A stretch of 64,000 nt of DNA from Shewanella aquimarina. Lineage in GTDB: Bacteria > Pseudomonadota > Gammaproteobacteria > Enterobacterales > Shewanellaceae. Below, one piece after another: positions 57,164-64,000 of this stretch. Position 1 is the stretch's first letter. Each line of letters opens with the position of its first letter. The notes below the pieces were generated by a model, which had not been told where the DNA came from, did no database searches, and worked only from the letters and a program-made list of their open reading frames with translations. The position numbers were made by a program, and so were the translations under genes. Where the stretch lies: assembly GCF_023349185.1 (NCBI RefSeq), contig NZ_JAKIKY010000005.1:186001-250000 (forward strand), given 5' to 3'.

Positions 57164-60100
57164 ATGGATCGTAGAGATTTTTTAAAGGCGGGTTCGGTTG
57201 CCGCCGTGATGACAACAGGCACTTTAGGTGCCAAGGCCGCAACAAAGGCGAGCACCAGCGACGCCGAGATCAGCCGTTATGCCCCGACCTCGCTGACTCC
57301 TGAGTACTATTTTGATCAGGACAAGCAATTGGTGGAAAACCCTGAGCAGCGTTTCGCCTTCTCCAAGTGTTTCGGTTGCTTTAACGTCTGCGGCGCTCGG
57401 GTCAGCATAGATAATAAGACGGACAAGGTGCTACGCGCCGTGGGTAATCCCTATACCCTGACCAACAACGCAGGTCAGCCCTTTACCATGGAGACGCCGC
57501 CTAAGGAGGCGATGTTACAACTCTCCGCCGTCAGCGGCCTGAGCCAGAGCAATCGCGCTACTCTGTGTGGCCGCGGCAATGCGGTGCCCGATGCGTTCGA
57601 GGATAAGCACCGTATCACCCGGTGCCTCAAGCGGGTGGGTAAGCGAGGTGAGAATCGCTGGCAGAGCATCTCCTATGAGCAGCTGCTCAAGGAGGTCATT
57701 GAGGGCGGCGATCTGTTCGGCGAGGGCAAGGTCGAGGGGCTGAGGACGATCCACGACAACCCTGCGCTGGCCAATCCGCGTTATCCAGATTTTGGTCCGG
57801 TGAAGAATCAACTGCTGGTCTCTACCTCTTCTGAGCAGGGGGCGCGGGCCGATTTTTTACATCGCTTCGTCAAGGAATCCTGGGGTACGCCCAACATAGG
57901 CAATAAAGATTCTTACTGTGGTCACCAACAGGTGGCGGGTTGCGCCCTGGGCTGTTTCGATGCCGTCGACGAGATGGCCTTGCCCCAGGTGGATTATGAA
58001 GAGACCAAGTTTGCCATCTTCATAGGCACCAACCCGGGGCTCAGTGGTAACGGCCTCAACGTGGGCTCGCGTCGTCTGGCCAAGGCCCGCAGCGATCGTC
58101 CTGACTTTAAGTATGTGGTGATCGATCCTATCTTACGTTCCTTGACCTCAGAGGTGGATAACAGCCAGGGTGAGTGGCTGCCAATTGTCTCGGGCGGCGA
58201 TACCGCGCTGATGTTTGCCATGATGCAGTACATCATCAATCATGATCGCTATCGCCGAGCCTATCTTGAGGCGCCGAGTCAGGCCTGCGCCGATGCCATA
58301 GGCGAGATCAACTACACCAATGCCACCTATCTGGTGGTGAAAGAGCCTGGTCATCCCCTGTTTAACCAGTTCCTGACCGCCGAAGCTTGCGGTGTGGGCG
58401 AGGCCGAGATCAAGATGGTGATCGACAAGGCTACGGGTCAGCTGGTGACAGGCGAGAGCGAACAACCGGCGGAGCTCTTCTACAAGGGTAAGCTGGCGAT
58501 CGGTAATGGCGTCGAGCTGCAGGTGGAAACAGCCTTTTCACTGCTTAAACACCGGGTCAACGAAACTTCGATGCGCCAGCTTTCTGAGCGTTGTGGCATC
58601 TCTGTGGCCAAGATAGAGGAGTTAGCTAAAGAGTTCACCTCCCATGGCCGCAGCGTGGCTATCGAGACTAATACCGGCTGTAATGCCTCAGACGGCGGAC
58701 AATTCGCCTTTGCCATGATTATGTTGGCGACCCTGGTGGGCGCGCATAATGCTAAGGGCGGCATGATGCACATGGGCGGTGTGGGCTACGCCGCCATGTA
58801 TGATATCTATGACGGTCCTCTGTATAACCTGATGGATTTTGAGCACGCTTCGCTGACCGGTTTTAATGCCGAGCGCTCTGGCGACTATGAACTGAGCCAT
58901 GAGTATCAGCAGAAGCTGGCTAAGGGTCTAGATCCTTACCCTGCAGATCAGCCCTGGAATAATACCTTTGTGCAGGACAACAGTGGCGAGTTACTGGTGG
59001 CCCATGCCAACAAGAACCCGTTTCAGTTCAAAGCCTGGATCACCTGGGCGACCAACCCGATTTATGGTTGCTCAGGTCTGCAGGATCAGGTGGAGGACTC
59101 AATCAAAGATCCTAAGCAGCTTGGGTTGATCATCGCCCTAGATCCCTACATCAACGAGACCAATGTGTTCGCCGATTACATAGTGCCCGATTCTTTGCAG
59201 TATGAGCAGTGGGCCAACTCACGCATGTGGGGCAGCGAGTTTGTCGGCGATGTGGCCTGTGTGCCCGTGGTGACTTCACGTAACGTCAAGACTGCTCAGG
59301 GCCAAGAGGTCAACATGGAGCAATTCTTGATCGATATTAGCAAGGCGATAGGTTTGCCAGGCTTTGGTGAGAAGGCGTTCAAGGACGTCGAGGGACGAGA
59401 CTTGCCGATTCATGAGCCGGCCGACTTCTATGTGCCGCTGTTTGCCAATATCGCTCACACAGGATCTGTGTTGCCATCGCCCACGGAGGAAGATATCGCC
59501 TTTACCAGCGTGGATCGTGTGCTGCCGCTGTTCAAGGCCAGACTCAAGCCCGAGGAGGTGGGGCCGACCGCCTATATGCTGACCCGTGGGGGTCGTTACG
59601 AGCGGGTGGATGAGCGTTACGAAGGGGAGTTTTTCAACCCCATGATGCGCATGGACACTCAGTTCCAGGTGTACAACGAGTCCCTGGCCAGGGTGAAAGA
59701 CTCCTACAGTGGCGAGTTTAACGATGGCCAACCCGTCTATGATGTGGATCGCTTCTGGGACGGCTCGGCGGTGCGTGCGCTGTGGAAGGTGAATGAGTAT
59801 CCCTTTAACCTGTCGACCTTCAAGCTGCATCTTCGTAGCCCTTATTCTGTGGCGCTGCCGCGCATCACTGCCCTGGGTGAGACCAACTATATCCATCTGC
59901 ATGAGGATGATGCCGCCAAGTTTGATATCAAGGATGGCGATAGGGCGCAGGTGTTGTCTCCTAAGGGGAAGTATATCGAGGGAATAGTGCAGGCAGACAA
60001 AACTGTGGCCCGCAACACCATAGTGGTGGGAATGGGTTATGGCCACTGGTGCTTTGGCGCGAGCGACCTGGAGGTCGATGGTCAGGTGATCCCTGGCATT

Positions 60101-60238
60101 CCATCGAGAGGAACGGGTGTCTGCCCTAACCCTTTCAACATAGTGGATCCTAGTCGTAAGGGCGCCAGTCTCTACCGTGATAAAACTTTTGGTTCGACTG
60201 CGAGACACGGAGTGCCGGTAGCTATTCGCAAGGTGTAA
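57164..60238 (+). CDS. Molybdopterin oxidoreductase, tetrathionate-reductase-like catalytic subunit
   Basis: The 1024-residue catalytic subunit is exported by Tat (MDRRDFLKAGSVAAV). A 4Fe-4S motif is made by C69, C72, C76 and C135 (CFGCFNVCG then TLCGRGN), with a long spacing to the last Cys. DSYCGHQQVAGC (C252) is the candidate Mo ligand region. The length and long Cys spacing suit TtrA better than PsrA/PhsA (about 750-765 residues) or ArrA. The substrate is inferred only: tetrathionate or another sulfur or selenium oxyanion. The LysR gene downstream replaces the usual TtrRS two-component system. Confidence 0.8.
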   Translation: MDRRDFLKAGSVAAVMTTGTLGAKAATKASTSDAEISRYAPTSLTPEYYFDQDKQLVENPEQRFAFSKCFGCFNVCGARVSIDNKTDKVLRAVGNPYTLTNNAGQPFTMETPPKEAMLQLSAVSGLSQSNRATLCGRGNAVPDAFEDKHRITRCLKRVGKRGENRWQSISYEQLLKEVIEGGDLFGEGKVEGLRTIHDNPALANPRYPDFGPVKNQLLVSTSSEQGARADFLHRFVKESWGTPNIGNKDSYCGHQQVAGCALGCFDAVDEMALPQVDYEETKFAIFIGTNPGLSGNGLNVGSRRLAKARSDRPDFKYVVIDPILRSLTSEVDNSQGEWLPIVSGGDTALMFAMMQYIINHDRYRRAYLEAPSQACADAIGEINYTNATYLVVKEPGHPLFNQFLTAEACGVGEAEIKMVIDKATGQLVTGESEQPAELFYKGKLAIGNGVELQVETAFSLLKHRVNETSMRQLSERCGISVAKIEELAKEFTSHGRSVAIETNTGCNASDGGQFAFAMIMLATLVGAHNAKGGMMHMGGVGYAAMYDIYDGPLYNLMDFEHASLTGFNAERSGDYELSHEYQQKLAKGLDPYPADQPWNNTFVQDNSGELLVAHANKNPFQFKAWITWATNPIYGCSGLQDQVEDSIKDPKQLGLIIALDPYINETNVFADYIVPDSLQYEQWANSRMWGSEFVGDVACVPVVTSRNVKTAQGQEVNMEQFLIDISKAIGLPGFGEKAFKDVEGRDLPIHEPADFYVPLFANIAHTGSVLPSPTEEDIAFTSVDRVLPLFKARLKPEEVGPTAYMLTRGGRYERVDERYEGEFFNPMMRMDTQFQVYNESLARVKDSYSGEFNDGQPVYDVDRFWDGSAVRALWKVNEYPFNLSTFKLHLRSPYSVALPRITALGETNYIHLHEDDAAKFDIKDGDRAQVLSPKGKYIEGIVQADKTVARNTIVVGMGYGHWCFGASDLEVDGQVIPGIPSRGTGVCPNPFNIVDPSRKGASLYRDKTFGSTARHGVPVAIRKV

Positions 60239-60244
60239 TTGCAA

Positions 60245-60281
60245 TATGAGCGTCGTCTTAAGTGAGACGGCGCTCATAATT
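60245..60281 (+). terminator. Stem-loop after the catalytic subunit gene
   Basis: ATGAGCGTCGTCT (60246-60258) and AGACGGCGCTCAT (60265-60277) pair with one mismatch around six bases. The tail is not T-rich, so it may be a stabilising hairpin. Confidence 0.45.
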
Positions 60282-60392
60282 GCTTGGCTCAGATTAGATG
60301 TGCTCTGTTATTAGGCTTATCTTTGTTGCCAATCACTCGGATAGGATACTTTCCCCCATCTCCTGTCTTAGCGACAAAGACTTTACCTAGAT

Positions 60393-60428
60393 ACTCTATT
60401 TATCCCTAATTGATAAATAGAGTTTTTT
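60393..60428 (+). terminator. Intrinsic terminator of the molybdoenzyme operon
   Basis: ACTCTATTTATC (60393-60404) and GATAAATAGAGT (60412-60423) form a 12-bp stem around CCTAATT, followed by TTTTTT. Confidence 0.85.
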
Positions 60429-60432
60429 CTTC

Positions 60433-61395
60433 TTAGCGCTTCATCGCTAGATACCACTCATCACGAATGTTATTAAACAACTGTTGCTTGAGCCAGTGAT
60501 GAGTCGTTGATTGGTTTATTTCAGAAGAGATTAGGTAGTTGCCAACCCTGCGGCCGACATTAATCTGCTTCAGCAGATGCGCTGTTAATTTGCTTGGTAG
60601 AGTGGCGGTTCGTAGGCCTTTGATCATTTCGCAAAACTCACGGGTAAAAACGTTGCAGCTCATGGAAATAGCTCGGCTATCGAGGATATGGCGACTGAGT
60701 GCAGCAATATTATCGGTAGCTCCGATTACATTCACAGCGATTCCCTGCTGTTTGGCAAGTTGTGCAATTAATGGCTTACTTAGGTCGTTATAATTATCCA
60801 TAGCGAAATAATCATACTGACATAAGTTTTCTAAGGTAAACTCCTCTGAAAATACTGCATGTCCTTCCTTGGCTATTAAAAAAAGCTCCTCCGTCGGTGA
60901 TAACATTTCGTGAATTATTTTGTGATCTTTAAAGTTTTCATAAACCACTGCGAAATCTATTTCACCATGCTCGATAGCGCGGCTACAATCGCTGGAAAGG
61001 GTGCGTACTTCGAAGGTTAAGTTAGGCGCCTGAGGTAATATTTGTTGGTTGATTACCTTGTTTATCACATAGGTGAACTCATTATAGGCGTAGATCTTAA
61101 AGTGACCCTTTGCTGTAAGTGGGTTGAAATGAATATGGTTGTGTTTAATTACCTGATAATCATGTAGCAACTGTTTGATATAAGGAAGGAGTTGAACAGC
61201 CTTATCCGATAAAACAAATCCTTGTGCTCGACGAATGAAAAGCACATCTTTAAAAATGTCACGCAGGGTGCCCAGATGGCGGCTAACGGAGGAGATGCTT
61301 ATGCCTAGTTCGTTAGCGACCAAACCGGCATTCAGGTGACGGCTTATGGATTCGAAAATGATCAGTGACTGATAATCGAGTTTGTCTATGTTCAT
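60433..61395 (-). CDS. LysR-family transcriptional regulator
   Basis: This 320-residue regulator has an N-terminal winged helix (LIIFESISRHLNAGLVANELGISISSVSRHLGTLRDIF) and an effector-binding domain (about residues 95-300, FKIYAYNEFTYVINKVINQQ onward). It is convergent with the molybdoenzyme operon, so control of that operon is inferred from proximity only. The effector is unknown. AT-rich codon use sets it apart from the operon. Confidence 0.9.
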   Translation of the reverse strand: MNIDKLDYQSLIIFESISRHLNAGLVANELGISISSVSRHLGTLRDIFKDVLFIRRAQGFVLSDKAVQLLPYIKQLLHDYQVIKHNHIHFNPLTAKGHFKIYAYNEFTYVINKVINQQILPQAPNLTFEVRTLSSDCSRAIEHGEIDFAVVYENFKDHKIIHEMLSPTEELFLIAKEGHAVFSEEFTLENLCQYDYFAMDNYNDLSKPLIAQLAKQQGIAVNVIGATDNIAALSRHILDSRAISMSCNVFTREFCEMIKGLRTATLPSKLTAHLLKQINVGRRVGNYLISSEINQSTTHHWLKQQLFNNIRDEWYLAMKR

Positions 61396-61895
61396 AAAGA
61401 GAAGGCAATTCGAGATATTTATTCATTTTTATCATGGTATAGAGACGACAACAAATTAAATGGATAAATTTGTGTATTGGATTGGCATCTACCCTAATAA
61501 AGATTAAAAAGTGCTACTTAATTTAATTGTGTGTACTGTTTTTTTATATGATTTTTGCCTTGAAAAGCAAAACTGATTACCTGGAAAAGTTTTTAGTATC
61601 TTGGGGTAAAGCGATAATCGCTGTCGTAAAAAGTTAACTATAAAAAGGTATAAAAAAAGAGGGACAGGATGGTGAGGATGTTTTTTGAGCGTTTTTCGGG
61701 TTAGAAAGAAGGCTTTTGGCATGTTGTCTCAGAGCTATTCCCTATTGTCTGATTCGACAGATTAATGGATTGGAGGGGCTTACAAATGGGAGACGCATGT
61801 GGATGTTGTATTGTCTCGTTGATCTGGTTGCCTGCCTCGGCTCTCATCTAAAAGAGCGAGGCAGTATTTTAAATGATGATGCAAAGATCAGAGGA
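61396..61895. other. AT-rich intergenic region with a possible small RNA
   Basis: This 500-base region has no credible protein gene; a 72-codon minus-strand frame is low in support. At 61832-61864, CTGCCTCGgCTCT faces AGAGCGAGGCAG (one bulge) and is followed by TATTTT, which looks like a plus-strand terminator with no gene to serve. A small RNA ending there is possible. Confidence 0.4.
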
Positions 61896-62996
61896 CTAGC
61901 TTTGCAAGATCTTGAGCGGTAGGCCAAGCATGTCGTCGCCGCTGCCGGCCAGATACCAGATGATGGCGACCAGGGCGCCGACGGTCAGCAGGTACCAGAT
62001 GGCTGAAAACACCTGGCCGTATCTGTCCAGCGGCAGCAGATGACTCTGATGGCGGGTCTTCCATTCGAAGACGATTTCCAGGCTGCCGATGAGGAGCAGG
62101 AAGCCCAGCAGCGCCAGTCCTAGGCTGTAGCTGATAAAGACGCCGATGGCGGCGCCCGCCACGCAGGCAATCAGCCCCATCAGACTGTTCATGGAGAAGC
62201 TGATGCTCTTGAGAATATGTCCTCCGTCCAAGGGCAATATGGGCAGCAGGTTGAACAGGTTAAGGAGCGAATTGAAGGCGGCGAGCCCGGCAAACATTGG
62301 GTTGTCTGTGACCCAATAGGCGATCAGGGAGGCTATCGACATCAGGAGGCCGAAGGTGGGCCCCATGATGGAGATCACCACATCCTGCCAGCGGGTGTTG
62401 ATCTTCTCGTCGCTCAGCGCCAACCCGCCCATGAAGGGGATGAGGTAGATCCCCTTGGTCTTCATACCGAAATACTTCATGGCGCGAATATGGCCGTACT
62501 CATGGAACATGAGACAGGCGATCAATGCCAGGGCAAATTCGAAGGAGAAGAGCCAGGAGTAGGCGGCCACGCTGGCACCGGCCAGCACAACCTTAATCAC
62601 CTTGGCGCTCTTGAGCAGCTTAAAGCCCAGGGAGGCCAGGCCCACCAGGCTCAGTTTCTGCGAAGCCTTAACCGGGGTGACGGGCGTCTGACGCTCTATG
62701 TCTTTGGCGTCACGGCTACCTTGGCTCAGTACGGCATCTTCGCTCAGCAGGCGATAGTTGAGGCTAAAGGGTTGCCAGATGAGATCTACTTCCAGGGTGA
62801 GGGGGATCTTCTGTACCGATTGATCTTGAGGGTTATGGCGGCTTAACTCGAACTCATGGTTTCTCAGTCCCTGATTATCGGCACTGGCCTCTTTGACCGA
62901 CACCAGTTGATTGTCCCAGAAGAGTTGTTGCCAGCCCGCCAGCGAGCCTTCGAGGCGCAACTCTTTGCCTAAACAGTCTATTCTCAGTAGTTCCAC
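61896..62996 (-). CDS. M50-family membrane metalloprotease
   Basis: This 366-residue membrane protein resembles site-2-protease-type M50 peptidases. The zinc site HEYGH (residues 165-169, in LMFHEYGHIRAMKYFG) lies in a membrane helix, and the third ligand is in LPLDGGHILKS (Asp257). Five to six hydrophobic segments follow residue 130. The N-terminal 120 residues are soluble and unlike RseP: no PDZ domain is seen. The substrate is unknown. Confidence 0.82.
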   Translation of the reverse strand: MELLRIDCLGKELRLEGSLAGWQQLFWDNQLVSVKEASADNQGLRNHEFELSRHNPQDQSVQKIPLTLEVDLIWQPFSLNYRLLSEDAVLSQGSRDAKDIERQTPVTPVKASQKLSLVGLASLGFKLLKSAKVIKVVLAGASVAAYSWLFSFEFALALIACLMFHEYGHIRAMKYFGMKTKGIYLIPFMGGLALSDEKINTRWQDVVISIMGPTFGLLMSIASLIAYWVTDNPMFAGLAAFNSLLNLFNLLPILPLDGGHILKSISFSMNSLMGLIACVAGAAIGVFISYSLGLALLGFLLLIGSLEIVFEWKTRHQSHLLPLDRYGQVFSAIWYLLTVGALVAIIWYLAGSGDDMLGLPLKILQS

Positions 62997-63054
62997 TTGT
63001 TTTCCGTTATCCGTTACCGCTATCTGGCGGGGATTATGCCTGTAAAGTCATGGC

Positions 63055-63087
63055 AAAGAAAAGAGGCCCGACAATTTGCCGAGCCTC
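63055..63087 (-). terminator. Terminator of the FapA-type gene
   Basis: GAGGC (63063-63067) and GCCTC (63083-63087) close a longer interrupted stem. On the minus strand the hairpin is followed by TTTTCTTT. Confidence 0.65.
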
Positions 63088-63110
63088 GTTGATCTGCTAA
63101 TAGATTGCGA

Positions 63111-64000
63111 TCACTTGCGATTGCTGTAGTCGAAGCTGATCTCCTGGCCTTCGTTGACCACTATGCAGGGGCCGTGCTCACGCTGGGTGCGATTAAAGGC
63201 GGGGCCGATATGTAGCTCGACGTTGGCGAAGATATGTTTGCAGGCCTCGATGCGGTACTCCTGATAGTAGCGTTCCACTTCCTGCTCGATGGCGTTGAAC
63301 TCCTGCTCCTCGCGGGACCACTCCTGGGTGATGCGGCGTTTCTCTTCCAGCATCCCCTTGACCTGCTCGACCATGAGGGCGTCGTCCTGCCACTCTGCCT
63401 TAGGGGGCAGCTTGTTGAGGCTGGCCTCTATGTTGAGTTTGGCCACCACCATCTGTTTGATCCCCTGATCCAACTGCTTGAGTTCCTCTTTGAGCTCGCC
63501 GTGCTTCATGGCGCAGAAGACCTCGGTGCGGGTACCGGCCGTGGCACCAATGATCACCGCCTTGACACCCTTGTCGGCCTGGGCCACACCACCCACAAGA
63601 TCGCCCCGGCGGCCATTGGCGTCGCTGACGATGAGGTGCCCTGCGGTCTGGGTATGACTGTGCAATAGCTGCTTGGTGACCAGAATATCGCCTTCGGCCT
63701 TTAACTCTGAGTATTGGACGAACTGGGCCGAGATCTGCCCTTTGGCTGAGAGCTTGGTAGAGAGTTGATCTTCCTTGAGCTGGCGGCCAATTATCCCCTT
63801 GCTGACTGTGATATCACCATCGGCGATCAGTTGAGCCGAGTCGACAAATCCCATCACGGTAATATCGCCGGTGGATTTGACCACCATGCCTTCATGTACG
63901 TCGCCGGTAACTAGGACACTGCCCTTGAAGTCGACATTGCCGTAGCCGATATCCACATCTTTTATCTGCAGCACATCATCGACCTGCATGCCACTCTTGG
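63111..64000 (-). CDS. DUF342/FapA-type protein, 5'-truncated
   Basis: Only the C-terminal part is in the window; the frame is open to the right edge, and the ATG at 63989 is probably internal. It shows the beta-helix repeats of DUF342 (NVDFKGSVLVTGDVHEGMVVKSTGDITVMGFVDSAQLIADGDITV) followed by a coiled-coil helix (about residues 165-245 of the visible part). FapA-type proteins are linked with polar flagella in some Vibrio and with unknown envelope roles elsewhere. The usual length is about 550 residues. Confidence 0.82.
   Translation of the reverse strand, partial: KSGMQVDDVLQIKDVDIGYGNVDFKGSVLVTGDVHEGMVVKSTGDITVMGFVDSAQLIADGDITVSKGIIGRQLKEDQLSTKLSAKGQISAQFVQYSELKAEGDILVTKQLLHSHTQTAGHLIVSDANGRRGDLVGGVAQADKGVKAVIIGATAGTRTEVFCAMKHGELKEELKQLDQGIKQMVVAKLNIEASLNKLPPKAEWQDDALMVEQVKGMLEEKRRITQEWSREEQEFNAIEQEVERYYQEYRIEACKHIFANVELHIGPAFNRTQREHGPCIVVNEGQEISFDYSNRK

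Noticed and set aside
61504..61722. 72-codon minus-strand frame upstream of the LysR gene
   Set aside because: Basic, AT-driven composition, no ribosome binding site and no family match.

Overview
The window is a piece of a gammaproteobacterial chromosome that fits the genus Shewanella. The evidence is gene order (zapE–rplM–rpsI, yjeT–purA–motX–rnr–rlmB, rpsF–priB–rpsR–rplI), a sodium-type flagellar motX, two OmpC-type porins with Crp-like sites, and two palindromic intergenic elements of the MITE type. A species name is not claimed. Both ends are cut inside genes: zapE on the left and a DUF342/FapA-type gene on the right.

Layout. 1-7.9 kb is housekeeping: cell division, ribosomal proteins L13 and S9, adenylosuccinate synthase, MotX, RNase R and RlmB. 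7.9-10.4 kb is an AT-rich accessory insert with two unfamiliar genes. Both carry an R-X(4-6)-H motif like that of HEPN RNases, an attC-like sequence lies between them, and inverted copies of one repeat flank them. 10.4-22.4 kb holds a DUF481 outer-membrane protein, the rpsF operon, an S46 dipeptidyl-peptidase, dnaB, alr, an Omp85-type barrel, cheX and a quinone oxidoreductase. 22.5-30.8 kb is a minus-strand lactose/galactose module: a beta-propeller protein, an exported GH2 beta-galactosidase, an SSS-family symporter, galactokinase and mutarotase. A strong inverted repeat lies at its 5' end, and galT and galE are absent. 30.9-39.1 kb holds a CPA2 antiporter, cutA-dsbD, fxsA, a eukaryotic-type kinase, a Cys-rich protein under an FNR-like site, and tpm. 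39.2-48.4 kb is a copper-resistance cluster between two paralogous porins. It holds a two-component system, copA, copB, a Met/His-rich periplasmic protein, a cytochrome c and a small membrane protein. 48.7-54.2 kb holds tcdA, pepT, a sensor kinase, a SieB-like membrane protein, a 42-codon DUF3149 gene and two tRNA-Leu genes. 54.3-61.4 kb is a respiratory module: a TorF-type outer-membrane protein, a three-subunit tetrathionate-reductase-like molybdoenzyme in C-B-A order, and a convergent LysR regulator. The right end has an M50 membrane protease and the FapA-type gene.

The genes group by function. The lactose module suggests hydrolysis outside the cytoplasm, sodium-driven uptake of the sugar and phosphorylation, with the rest of the Leloir pathway elsewhere. 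The copper genes form one divergent regulon around an 18-bp perfect palindrome. The molybdoenzyme set would pass quinol electrons to a periplasmic acceptor.

Three patterns fall outside ordinary gene content. The first is the HEPN-like gene pair between inverted repeats. The second is a recurring short tandem duplication across stop codons: five genes, unit lengths 11, 14, 16, 16 and 20 bp, none divisible by three. The third is the end of a mobile palindromic element that supplies the stop codon of a porin gene.
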